NCBI GenBank assembly: GCA_016946835.1
Contig: JACVTC010000010.1
Coordinates: forward strand, 2,088,001 to 2,152,000
Direction of reading: 5' to 3'
Length of the DNA: 64,000 bases
Source: Neocallimastix lanati (nom. inval.)
Lineage: Eukaryota > Neocallimastigomycota > Neocallimastigomycetes > Neocallimastigales > Neocallimastigaceae
In this document: piece after piece, positions 44,477-55,700 of the stretch
Layout of the letters: the number at the start of each line of letters is the position of its first letter
How positions within the stretch are numbered: position 1 is the first letter of the stretch
The notes under the pieces: generated by a model
Told to the model about the DNA's origin: nothing
Databases searched by the model: none
The model's input: only the letters and a program-made list of their open reading frames with translations
Program-made: the position numbers and the translations under genes

Positions 44477-44998
44477 TAAATGAAATATTTACAAATATTT
44501 ATATTTTTCTTTAAAATTAAACTATTTATAATTTATAATTTATAAATAAAAAGAATAATTAAATAAAATAAAAGTAATAAAATTAATAATAAAATTAATA
44601 ATAAAATAAATATTTAATAATAAAATAAATAAATTTGTTTATTATAAAAATAATTAAAAATATTTTGTTATTTAAATTAATTTTGTTATTATAAAAATAT
44701 TATTTAATTATAAAATTAATTATAAAAATTATTATAAAACTAATTATAAGAATTATTATAAAACTAATTATAAGAATTAATTATTTTATTTTAAATTTAA
44801 TCTTAATATTTTTATTTTGAAAAATATATAATATTTCTTTCATATCTGAGTATTAATGTAATTTTTAAGTGTAATTTATTTGTTTTATTTAATTAATTAA
44901 TTTTTTTATTTTATTAAATTATTATTAAACTTGGCTAAGGTTAGTTTTGATTTTATGTATAATAAATTTTCAAGATTTATTAATTTTGTTATTTATCA
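44207..44998 (-). repeat. El-9 5' LTR
   Basis: 792 bp, same termini as the 3' LTR; near identical. Confidence 0.94.
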
Positions 44999-46917
44999 AA
45001 ATGATACAATATAAGTAATAAAGTATCAAATTTTTATTTATTTAATTATAAAGAGGTCGAGCAAATAGGGAATTTATAAAATAATATATTCCAACTCAAG
45101 GATAATAAATAATAATTTACACAAATAATAAAATTTATTTATTTCTTTTTAAATCTCGTTTTTATTTATTTATTTAATTTTACATAAATTATTACAATTA
45201 TATTTTATATTCCTCTGAATATAATAATTATTAACTATCTCTAATAATTCAATTTATATTAATATTTTAATAATAATTTTACTTATAATTGTAGGATTCA
45301 ACTCTTATCCTTTAACTATAAGTATTTACTTAATTATTTAAACTAAACTATAAGTTCTCTAAAACTATTATTTTACTCTCAATTAGAATTTCTAAAATAA
45401 CAAGAAAAACTCTCTCTTTAACTTTTATTTCATTCTCTTCTTTTAAATTTATTAATTAATTTTATCTTGAATATTATTGGCTGTCTAATTAATTTTAATC
45501 TATGATTTAGTATATTATATATTATAATTATTTTTCACTATATTATTATAGGATTTTCTCTTTTGTTAATTTTCTCGCCTATTTCTAGTTGTATCGTATC
45601 AAAAATGGTACAGGACTTTTGAAATTGATGGATGTATAATAATATATTGGTAAATAGATAGTGGGCGTGTTAAAAGTACTAGGAACTTATATAATATTTA
45701 TTTATTTATTTATTGACTATTTATTAATTTATTTATTTAAAAATTTATTTAACTATATATTTATTCATCCATTTATTTATTTGTTCATTTATTTATTTAT
45801 TCCTCCATTACATAAAAAAGAAAAGAGAGAGATGATATAAAACGTAAATAAAAACTTTAATTATTAATAAATTATTTTATTAATAATTACATAAAAATAA
45901 ATTAATAAATCATTTGCAAACTCGTGATATAAATAAAACGTGATCGAAAATAACGTGAGAAAATTAAAATTATGTAAAGACATAAAATTATGAAAGAACA
46001 TAAAAATTAATGTAAACATAAAATTTATGTAATAAATTTTATGTTATGTTAAAATTGAAATAATTTATAAATTTCTTTTTATTATTTTTATTATTTTTAT
46101 ATTTAATATTTTATTTTATTATAATTTTAATTATTTTTAATAATTATTATTTTATATTAATATTTTATATTTTTATAATAAATTTATATTTTTATGAATA
46201 TTTTATTTTAATATTTTATATTTTATTTTATACTTTTATATTAAATACTTTAAATACTTAATAGTTACTCTAAGAGAATTAATCAATTAATTAAATAGTT
46301 TATTATGAATTTCAAATATAAAAACAAGAATAATTCTTTATAATTATTCTTTGCAGCACAATTTTATGCCAAATTTATATTATGATTATTTTATTTTTTT
46401 TCAAGATAAATATTAAATACATGTATTAATTAATTTTATAATTATTTTTAAATAAATAAATAAATTTTATAATTAAATAACAACTTTATAAAACTTCTCC
46501 CAACAAGAGAACTTGAACCAAAGGCGTACTTTATCAGAGATTTAAAATAATATTATTACAAAATATTTTATAAATTTTGGTAATACATTGATTAGTTAAA
46601 AATAATTTTGTGTAACAATAAAATAATAATAAAATTTTAGATATGAATATTCATAATAAAAAGTTTATAATATAAAATAAAATTTATCAAATGTATAATT
46701 AAAATATAATAAGAATATAATAAAATATTTATTTTATAGCAAAATATTAATAATTAATAATATATATATTTATATAATAATAAAGGAAATATTGATAAAT
46801 TTAATAAAGATAATAATTAATTAATAAAATAGATTTAAAACATACGTATATGGAGAAATGTTAAAATTATTATAATTTAAGGTATTTTAGTAAATACCGT
46901 ATCAAAATGTAAGAAAT
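44999..46917. other. AT-rich, LTR debris, no gene
   Basis: Contains ATCA-A5-TGGTACAGGAC at 45596-45615; TGGTACARGAC is also how El-11's LTR starts, so a relative of that LTR may begin at 45605. A slightly complex patch lies at 46495-46545 (CTCCCAACAAGAGAACTTG). TTTA tandem runs at 45690-45800. No coding evidence. Confidence 0.55.
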
Positions 46918-47110
46918 ACAAATAAATTTATTAATAATTTATTTACATTTCTTAGTTATTATAATTTATTTAATTTAATATTTATTTATTCATTTAATAA
47001 TATAGTCATTTTATTTAATTTTATATTTATTTTTACACTTAATAATTATATTTATTTTATTTAATTTATAATTATTCATTCATTTATATTTATATATTAG
47101 TTTTAGAAAA

Positions 47111-47212
47111 CAATATTAAGATTTTTCCCAAGTTAATTGGTTTTACTTAATATTGATTCATCTAGAGTTTTTCCGCTAATCTTTTCTCTATATGTAAAAA
47201 GTTAAGGTTAGC
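47111..47212 (+). ncRNA. P3 ENE-like double RNA element
   Basis: Domain 1: CAATATTAAG (47111-47120) pairs with CTTAATATTG (47146-47155), enclosing ATTTTTC, a CCAA/TTGG hairpin and TTTTA, that is, a U-rich internal loop. Domain 2: ATCTAGAG (47160-47167) pairs with CTCTATAT (47186-47193; one mismatch) around TTTTTCC and TTTT. The strand between them, GCTAATC (47175-47181), pairs with GGTTAGC (47206-47212; one mismatch), a pseudoknot. Confidence 0.55.
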
Positions 47213-48613
47213 AAAACTTTCAATAAATTATTTAATTTTATATTTTTTTTTTGGTTAATTATAACTTTTATTTTAAACTTACTACTTCCTTTATAATAAT
47301 GAATTTATACAAATTCATTAAGTAAAGGGAGCAATGTAAGAAATTTAGATAAATTTATTATAAAATTTATCTATCTTTCTTATTTAATACATTAATTTAA
47401 TACATTAAATTATTGTATTTATTTTAACCAATAATATTTAATTATTAATTTATATATATTTGATTCTCTTGAGTTCTCTTCGAGAAATCAAGAGTTATTA
47501 TTTTAGGATTTTTATAATAAATAATAATTCAAATAAAATAATTAATTAATAAACAAAATCCTTTTTAATAAATCATATTTTATAAATATTTGTGTCTTTT
47601 ATTCCTTTTGTGTTATTGTTTATTATAAACTTTCTATAATAAACTCTATCGTATATTTAAGTTAAGTATAATTATTTATTTATATTATTTTATATTTATT
47701 TAATTATATTTAATTTTATTTTCTCAAATTAATGTTAATTAGTAATAATTTATGTTAATTTGTAGTGTTAAATTTAAATTGAGTGTTTAGGTAAGATTCT
47801 TGCTATATCTTTCCTAGTTTTGGGTTAAATTGGTCAGGTCAAGATGTTCTTATTAATTATAACAATTTAATTAAATTTAAATAATAAATAACACACACAG
47901 AGTTTTATAATTAAGATTTCAATATTTAAGATTTATGTTTTATTAGAACTTTATTTAATATATATTTTAATAATAAATTTTAACTAAGATTAATATAAAA
48001 AATTATTTATTGTTATAATTAATTCATTAACTTTATGTTAATATTTTAGAATTTAATAATTAGTTAATAATCTTACAAAGAATTCAAAATATGGAATTTC
48101 AAATCCTTTTTATATTAAACTAAAATAATAATTAACAATATAATTAAATAATACATTTTAATCTTGATATATTCATACATGTAATAAACTATATAAAATA
48201 TAATAATAAAATAATATTGATAAGAATCTTTTAATAAAATAACTATATAACTTATTCATAAAACAATTTAATAATAAAACTAATTTAATAATAAAATATA
48301 AAATAAAATAAAATAAAATATTAAAACTAATTAAAAATTCTCTTTCGGAAATCTTTAGAATGATAAAGAATTCCTTAGAATCTTTTAGAATATAATTGAA
48401 TAAAATATATATTAATAAAATATATATAAAACTTATAAAACTTATTTAAAATATTATGAAACTATTACTAATAACTAATTCTGTATTTTTAATTAATAAT
48501 AAAAATTAATAATATAATTTCCAAGTTAAGAGATTTATCTAATATAAATTTCTTAATTAATAATTTAGGGTCTTAATTAAATAATTAAATAATATTTTTA
48601 TATTTAAATATCT

Positions 48614-48790
48614 TTAAAGTCCAATATCTCGTTATCTAGTTGTCCAATAAGGTTGATTTTAACATATGTTGTAGTTCTCGACCGTAGCTTTCTAATGAAT
48701 ATATTTTTAGCGGGAAATCATGATATAATATTTCCATTATTTGTTGAGTTATCGTTGTTTTTCTTCATGTAATTTTTATCAAATTCTTAA
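48614..48790 (+). other. Compositionally distinct conserved-looking block
   Basis: About 175 bp of higher complexity (CCAATATCTCGTTATCTAG, GTTCTCGACCGTAGC, GCGGGAAATCATG, GAGTTATCGTTG) in AT-rich surroundings. I have an uncertain memory of similar sequence scattered in other AT-rich fungal genomes. No frame, no RNA family recognised. Confidence 0.4.
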
Positions 48791-49032
48791 GGGTTGAATT
48801 AAATTAAATTTTCTTTAATAAATAAGTCCAAACCCTTTGGTTTCTAATTCTTTAATGTTTCTAATATTTATTTTTATAATTAAAATAGAATTAAAAATAA
48901 TTTTTTGTCAATTACTAAATTAAATTTCAATTGATCTAATAGTGAATTTTAACTTCAAATCCACTAGTATTCGTGACATGTAGTTAAGAAATTATTTATA
49001 ATTAATTTTATAAGTAATTTCTTACACAAAAA

Positions 49033-49514
49033 TGATAAATATGTACTAAATAATACATTCTTAATTAAATCTACGATTTATTTCTAATACATTATGTGTA
49101 CATTATTATTTTTGTACTTTAATAAATTTTTAAATCCAAAGATCAAAGATTAAATCAAAAATTATATTAAACTTTATATTTTTATATTAAATCTTATATT
49201 AATAGTAATATTTTTATATATTTAAAACTTATATTAGCAATATTAATAATAAATCTTATTTTTTTATTTTTATATTAATAATGAAAATTTGTATTAATAA
49301 TATTTTTATATATTGATAATTAAAAATTTATATATTATATTTTAACTTTTATTATAAAATTTTATATCGAAATGTTTTATTTTATATTGACAAATATTTT
49401 ATTTTATTAAAAACCTTTATATTAGAATAGTATTTTTATTTCTATTTGAATATTTTAACAGATTGTAATAAAAATTATAGCCAATTAAATAAATTCTTAT
49501 TAGTAATATTTTAG

Positions 49515-49548
<34 letters not shown>

Positions 49549-49852
49549 TGTTTTATTAATATTATAAATGTATTTTATTGTTATAATTAAATCTTATATA
49601 ATTGATTATAAAATTCAATTTAAATTTAATAGTTTTTATAAAAAAAAAAAATAAATAAAATGTAATTTAGTGGCAAGAACAACTTTTATGCTTTGAAAAA
49701 AGTATAAATAGTTGTAAATTTTGCTACCAATTTTTAAAAATCAAATAATATCAAGTAAAATTAATAAAATAAATAAATAAAAAAATAATAAATAAATAAA
49801 TAAAATTTGTGTTTCTTACTTTATTTTTATTTAATTCTCTAAAACCTTAACA
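49033..49852 (+). repeat. El-10 5' LTR
   Basis: TGATAAATATGTAC...AACCTTAACA. TATAAATA at 49703 preceded by GAAAAAAG; poly(A) tracts near 49520 and 49640. Confidence 0.93.
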
Positions 49853-49858
49853 TTTATA

Positions 49859-49874
49859 TGGTGGAGAAATCGGG
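49859..49874 (+). other. El-10 primer binding site (tRNA type)
   Basis: TGGTGGAGAAATCGGG, six bases after the LTR end; similar to El-8. A perfect 9-bp inverted repeat, TATTTAATT (49828-49836) / AATTAAATA (49876-49884), brackets the LTR end and PBS. Confidence 0.7.
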
Positions 49875-49884
49875 AAATTAAATA

Positions 49885-51188
49885 GAAATAATAGTAAATA
49901 ACATAGATTTTTTTTAATTTTTTTTTTTTTTATTTTATATTGATAAACAAGTAAGTCGTTAATCCTTTGATTAACCTATGGCGCTTGTTTGATATATATA
50001 TAAAAAAAAAAAATTTTTTTAAATAAGTAAAATTAAGATTCAAAAAAAACCCAAATCTTGTAAAATTATAACAAGGAGCGGATAGAGCTCATACACAGTG
50101 TATTTCCAGAAAACAACAAAATATCTATTATTCATAGTAGGTTATTGGATAATAGTTATTCTGGGAATTAATTGGAAAGTAGACGAAGGTATTTGGTTAC
50201 CGACCCGGTAATAATAGTTCAGCCTTCAACGTTTCAACACACGAAGGTGCGGGTACTTTCCAAGCACTGGCGAATAAGGAGCTTACGTCATCGAAGGCTT
50301 AAGATTGTTTTTTTTTTATTTTTTTTTATTTTTCTTTGTGCTAGTTATAAGGCACTTTATTATATAAAGTATCAGACTTTGGCTAACTTCGCCATTTAAA
50401 TTTTTTTTATTTTTTTTTATTACTGATACTTTATTTGTTTAATAATTCCTGTAAAAGAATCTTAATTTACTTTGAAAATATTGTGTTTTTAGTTAATTTT
50501 TATTAGTTAATAAAAATATTATTGAATACTTTTAAAATTTATTTTTATTCCGTACATAGATTATCGGATTAAGTTTATCCTACATAGTAATTGGGCTAGT
50601 GGGCTCTGAACTGCTATATTTTATATTGAATATAGTAATCGTGGCACACGCGTGGCATGACACCATTAGGTAAGCTGCACGTCAGACAGTGTGTACTATC
50701 AGATTGTACGACAATAAAGATTATTTTTTTGTATTTATTAATTATAATTAATTAATAATTTTATTAGCTATAATAATACAATATTTATCGTTTAAAAAGA
50801 AAAATTTTTTGAAAGGTGAAAATAATAAATAAAACTTTGCTTCTAAATTTATTACTACAAATATAATAAATTACAAAATTCAAGTGGTCGATAAAGATTT
50901 CGAACTTGAAAAATATTCTATTAAGTTGTCGATAAAGATTTCGAACTTAAAAATTATTCTTAATAAAGTAGTCGAAAAGAACCTCGTGCTTTATAATTTC
51001 TACTAAGTTGTCGATAAGGATTTCGAGCTTATATCTACTAAAGAAAGCAAATAAAATTATTATTTTCAAAAGTTACTAAAATATATTGTTTTAAAAATTG
51101 ATTCGATATTAAATTACCTATTAAATTATATTTTGAAAGTTGGATTTCCAAAATTTATTCGTATTTAATCACCTCATATTTAGACAAA
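49885..51188 (+). other. El-10 leader, structured
   Basis: A 1.3-kb leader with several GC-richer hairpins: nested AAACAAG/CTTGTTT around GTTAATC/GATTAAC (about 49951-49993), long-range GGAAAGTA/TACTTTCC (about 50171/50255), TTACCG/CGGTAA (about 50198) and a complex stretch 50560-50715 (CGTGGCACACGCGTGGCATG). 50886-51030 holds four units of the TCGA hairpin array. A 75-codon frame at 50172 is probably incidental. Confidence 0.6.
50881..51030 (+). repeat. El-10 leader hairpin array (four units, about 40 bp)
   Basis: Each unit is an outer stem, a small bulge, TCGA, an 8-nt loop (TAAAGATT, TAAAGATT, AAAGAACC, TAAGGATT), TCGA or TCG, then the outer stem. The outer stems are CAAGT/ACTTG, TTAAGT/ACTTAA, AAAG/CTTT and TAAGT/GCTTA, so pairing is kept while sequence changes. 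Confidence 0.75.
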
Positions 51189-52091
51189 ATGTCCAAGGAA
51201 ACAACTTTGAGCTTTAAAGAATTGAAAAAAGAATTGAGAGATATTGTGAAACTTAGCAAGGACAATTTAGATATTAAGTCCTGGGCTACTGAATTAAAAC
51301 TTTGGATCAAGATACAAGGTATCACAGATCCAGAAACAATATTTAATGCTTGTTTACTTACCAGCTCTGGTGAAGTACAACGCGTTATTGAAGATTTGCG
51401 AGAAGATAGTGATGATGAAAGTGATGATTCATCAGATGAAGAAGAAGATGATGATGAAGAAGAAAATGTTGATGATATTAAATTTCCTTCCCTTGAAAAA
51501 ATTATTTCAAGTCTTGAAAATTTTTACGGTATTAAAGAAGACCAAAATTTACTTCTTAAAGAACTTCGTGCAATGCGAATTAAAAGAAACGAAAAGATTA
51601 AAGACTTTAATGTAAGATATAGAACTTTGTACACTAAACTTGATAAAAAGAGAAGAAAGCGCATTGGTGTACTAGATTATATTGATTCTATTCAAAATAA
51701 TTATGAAGCCTGGAAGAAATTATCCCTTAAAGATGATATAAGTATGGATAAAGCTTTCAAAATTGCCGAGAAAGTAGATAGACTTTCTGTAAGGAACAAT
51801 AATACCTATAATATTAATAATTCCCAACATAATCAAAATAATCAAAACAGTACTACTTCAAGACTTTATCCTAAAAGAAGAAACGAAAATTTCCAAACAA
51901 GTCAAATAAATAATAAACCGAAACCTCAAGATATTATAGAAGAATCAACCCAGAAAATGAGAAATTTATCTGTTAAAACTTGCTTCTTCTGTAAGGAAGA
52001 AGGTCATTACTCATACTATTGCCCTCAATTAAATAAGATTATGGAAAAAAATAAAAAAGAAATATATTCCAAAAAGTCTTTAAACTTCTAA
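51189..52091 (+). CDS. El-10 Gag with zinc knuckle
   Basis: 300 codons, MSKETTLSFKELKKELRDIVKLSKDNLDIKSWATELKLW. The start is the first ATG after the leader array and matches the El-1 gag start. A capsid-like N-terminal region is followed by an acidic stretch (SDDESDDSSDEEEDDDEEE). A helical part contains LLKELRAMRIKRNEKIKDFNVRYRTLYTKLDKKRRKR and KAFKIAEKVDRL, then come an Asn/Gln-rich hinge and the CCHC knuckle CFFCKEEGHYSYYC, ending in a KKSLNF tail on the slippery site. It forms the particle and binds RNA. Homologous gags: El-1, El-8, El-9 and El-11. Confidence 0.93.
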   Translation: MSKETTLSFKELKKELRDIVKLSKDNLDIKSWATELKLWIKIQGITDPETIFNACLLTSSGEVQRVIEDLREDSDDESDDSSDEEEDDDEEENVDDIKFPSLEKIISSLENFYGIKEDQNLLLKELRAMRIKRNEKIKDFNVRYRTLYTKLDKKRRKRIGVLDYIDSIQNNYEAWKKLSLKDDISMDKAFKIAEKVDRLSVRNNNTYNINNSQHNQNNQNSTTSRLYPKRRNENFQTSQINNKPKPQDIIEESTQKMRNLSVKTCFFCKEEGHYSYYCPQLNKIMEKNKKEIYSKKSLNF

Positions 52092-52131
52092 ATGGGAGCA
52101 GAAGCACTCCCAATGACAAAACAATAGCTTC
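52079..52131 (+). promoter_or_regulatory. El-10 gag/pol -1 frameshift signal with pseudoknot
   Basis: TTTAAAC (52079-52085), 8-nt spacer with the gag stop (52086-52093), stem GGGAG (52094-52098)/CTCCC (52107-52111), loop CAGAAGCA. The loop GAAGC (52101-52105) pairs with GCTTC (52127-52131). The downstream reading that continues in the -1 frame is open from the stem onwards, as this mechanism requires. Confidence 0.82.
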
Positions 52132-52718
52132 ATTAAATAATTTACAAAATAATACTTTTACTAAGAATACTCCAATTGATAATAATTCCTTTAATGAAGA
52201 ATCTGAAGAATCTGATTTTAGTGACACAACTGAAAGTGAGGATGATATCATTATAAATGCTATAAAAAGAAAAATGAATGATAATAACGGCGAAAAAGAA
52301 GAAAATAATTCCAAGAAAGTACATAAAAGTTTAAAAGATAATCCACGTCCTTTTGCAACTCCTGCTTTAAGAAAGAAGAAAGAAAATGAGCTACATAATA
52401 AACCAAATAAAGTTTATAAAAATCAAATACTTCCTTCAATTTTAACTCAACCAAATATTAACAAAGAAAAACAAAAAGAAAAGGAATTAAGAAATATGAC
52501 AAGAGTAAGAGAAAGTAAAGAAGAAAACAACAATTATTCATCAAAAGGAAAGGAAAAAGTTGAATCTGAAGATATACTTGTAATCGATAATGAAATAGAA
52601 GATCTAGAAATGAATAAAGATAATCAACAAAATAAAACTAATACTTTAAAAATTAATTTCAACAAAAACTAAAGAAACTAATAATGAAAATACTCAGTTA
52701 GTAAAAAGGAATATCAAA
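52112..52718 (+). CDS. El-10 gag-pol linker region
   Basis: A Lys/Asn/Glu/Ser-rich, disordered-looking stretch (EESEESDFSDTTESEDD, then KKVHKSLKDNPRPFATPALRKKK). The SLKDNP.P..TPA motif recurs in El-1 (SLKDNPTPIRTPA) and El-11 (TLKDNPLPITNTPA), so it is a conserved spacer between gag and protease. No enzyme domain. Its frame relation to the flanking genes is not resolved into one protein here. Confidence 0.6.
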
Positions 52719-55700
52719 ATGATGAATAATAAAGAACCTTACAATATTATGGATGATTTAAATAATCTTAAATCCAGTATTACGATAGGTCAACTCTTGA
52801 ATGCATGTCCGAAAATTCGTTCACAATTAACTCAAGGTTTAAAGTTAGAAAAATCTAAAATAATTGGAACTGTAGACAATGTAATAGCACGAACTTTATT
52901 AGTGAATAACTATGATCATAGCTACATAAGTAAAAGTAATGAAGTAACCGAAGAAGACTTAGCAATGGTTGATGCAAGTGTTGACGGAGTACTAGGAAAA
53001 CTTTTAATTGATTCTTGTAGTAACCTAAGCATCGTTACTAAGCAGTATTTTGATAAATTACCTGGTGAATATGAAACAGTTGGAAAAAGTCGTGGAAGAA
53101 TCCAACTAGCAACACAAGATGAAGAATACTCGGAAGGAATTATTGTTCGATTACCAGTAAAAATTAATAATTATGAATTTAATGCGGACTTTAGAATTAT
53201 TGAGAAAGAAGACTCTTTTTATGATATGTTACTAAACTTTAAAACTCAAATCGATCATTGTTTATTTATTCATCCAAACTTAAACAGTCTATGTAAACTT
53301 TTGTCAGAAAGTGAATATGAAGAAATAGCTAAAATAAATAATCAATATTATGATGAAGAAAGTATAATTTGCACTATTAGAAAAGTTAAAGAAACGAATA
53401 ATGAAAAGGAAATTATAAAGGAATTAACTCTAATGGAATTTATTGAGAGTGATGAATTTTTAAGTACCTTAAATAAAGATTATAAAGAACAAATTATTAA
53501 AATTCTCAAAGAAATGATTGACATAGTTGCCACTTCAACAGAAGAACTAACTCCTTCTAAACTTTCACCACATAAGATCCGTTTAAAAGCTAATGCAAAG
53601 CCAGTAAAATTAAGAAGTTATAGGTTAACTAAATTAAAATCAGATATCTTAAAAGAAGAACTTACAAAGCTTATTAAGAAAGGATTGATAGAACCATCCT
53701 GTTCAGAATGGTCATCTCCAGTAGTACTTATTCTAAAACACAATGGAAAGTGGCGCTTGTGCATTGACTACCGAAAAGTCAATGATATGACAGAAAAAGA
53801 TTCTTATTCAGTTCCATATATAGATGAAATTTTTGATAGTCTCGGAGGAGCTAAAATATTTACAACTCTTGATTTATTTTCTGGTTTTCACCAAATTTTA
53901 ATGGATGAAGAAAGCGTTGAAGTAACCACTTTCACTACTAAGTTTGGAAATTATCAATTTAAGGTTATGCCTTTTGGACTTACTGGAGCTCCCTCAACCT
54001 TCCAAAGAGAAATGAATAAAATTTTATTCCCTTTTATTGGTGAATTTGTTTACGTATTTATTGATGATGTTTTGATCTATTCAAAAAGTATCGAAGAACA
54101 TTTAATTCATATTAAACAAGTATTAGAAGTATTTAGAGAAAACAAGTTAAAAATTAATATTGAAAAGTGCCATTTTCTTCAAACTGAAGTTGATGTATTA
54201 GGTCACAAACTTACTACTAAAGGATTAAGTCCCATGGAAAACAAAATAACAGCTATTAAGAAGTGGGAAGCCCCTTCATCACTTCATGAATTAAGATCAT
54301 TTCTAGGAGCAGTAGGATATTATCGTGACTTTATTCCTAAATATGCTCAAATTACCTCACCTTTATGTAAATTATTGAAAAAGAATACTAAATATGAATG
54401 GAATAAAGAACAACAAGAAAGCTTTGAACTCCTAAAAGAAAAATTAATCAATTCACCTATTCTAAAATTTTCGTTATTTGACAAACCTTTTATCATTAGA
54501 ACTGATGCTTCGTATAATGGAATTGGTGGAGTTCTTTTACAAAAAGAAGAAGAAACCGGTAAGGAGCATCCAATACACTTTATAAGTAGAAGTTTGAAGA
54601 AAGCTGAAAAGAATTATGGTATCACAGATTTGGAAGGAACAGCTTTATTCTATTGTATGACTAAATTTAAATATTATATTGAAGGAAATCCATTACCTAC
54701 AACTATATACATAGATCATAAACCATTAGTTGGTTTATTTAAGAATAAAGAACCTTTGAATGAAAGGCAAACAAGATGGTGTCTAACCGCTAGTATGCTT
54801 GGAATTAATATAAAATATGAATCAGGAAAAAAGAATGTGTTAGTTGATGCTCTTTCAAGAATGAAAAGTAAGGAAGAGAGAAAGATATTATTAACAAAAA
54901 TTACTAATGGAAATAATGAAGAATTATTATCTAAAGTTATAAAAGAATTTATTAATGAAAAGTTTACTGTTATTGATGGTGAAGATTACTTTATCGACAA
55001 TGGAAACTATAGAAAATTAATAACGGATGAAAATGAAAAATTTAAATTAATTTTAGAAGCTCATAATATTGGCCACGAAGGATATTACAAAACATATCAA
55101 AGACTTAAGAAAAACTTTTATTGGAATCATATGATTAAAGATATCAAAAGAATTGTTAGTAATTGTGAAAAATGCCAGTTAAATCGTCCTCAACCATATC
55201 TAGAACCAACCGAAAACCATCCAACTAAAGTAGAGGGTTCCTTTGTTCATTTAGAATTAGATATTATAGGACCGTTACCAAAAACAAGAAATAATAATCA
55301 ATATATTATAGTAACTGTTGATTACTTTACCAAATGGGTTGAAGCCGAACCCACTGAAAACATAACTTCCTCTGATATAATTAAATTTTTAATAAACGTT
55401 TTTGCAAGACATGGTGTGCCTCAAGTTATTACTACTGATAATGGAGTCCAATTAACTTCTGATATGACTAAAATCTTTCTTGATCTTTATGATGTATATG
55501 TTAAATTTGTAGCTACTTACCACCCTGAATCAAATGGTCTTACTGAAAATCGAAACAAAGAAATTGGAAAATTACTTCGTTTATTAGGAAGGAAAAATCA
55601 AGATTGGGATGAAATTTTACCTTCTGCTTTATGGGCACTTCGAACTACCAAAAATACAGCTACTGGACATTCTAGTTTTGAATTAGTATATGGAAGAGAA

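Larger units (their letters stand above)
37730..44998 (-). mobile_element. El-9: Ty3/gypsy element with both LTRs, broken
   Basis: LTRs at 37730-38524 (795 bp) and 44207-44998 (792 bp) differ by one or two substitutions and small A-tract or TTAA indels, so the insertion is recent. The minus-strand interior has PBS, leader, gag, frameshift signal, protease, RT, RNase H and integrase. It is broken in only a few places. Both flanks are A-runs next to TG/CA termini (AAAAA at left, AAA at right). Confidence 0.95.
46918..49026 (+). repeat. ENE-bearing LTR, copy P3
   Basis: TGTAAGAAATAC...TAATTTCTTACA with 9-bp inverted termini. In plus sense: ENE-like nested stem (47111-47155), pseudoknotted element (47163-47212), TATATATA (about 47447), 13-bp hairpin CTCTTGAGTTCTC... 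(47466-47494). A second TGTAAGAAATTTAG at 47336 suggests a composite or internal duplication. The conserved-looking block at 48614-48790 lies in its 3' part. No coding sequence. Confidence 0.55.

Noticed and set aside
46495-46545. Possible tRNA or PBS (AAGAGAACTTGAACC...)
   Set aside because: No cloverleaf, no TGG start beside an LTR end.
50172-50399. 75-codon frame in the El-10 leader
   Set aside because: It lies on hairpin-forming leader sequence and ends in a poly-Phe stretch from a T-run; no homologue in the other leaders.
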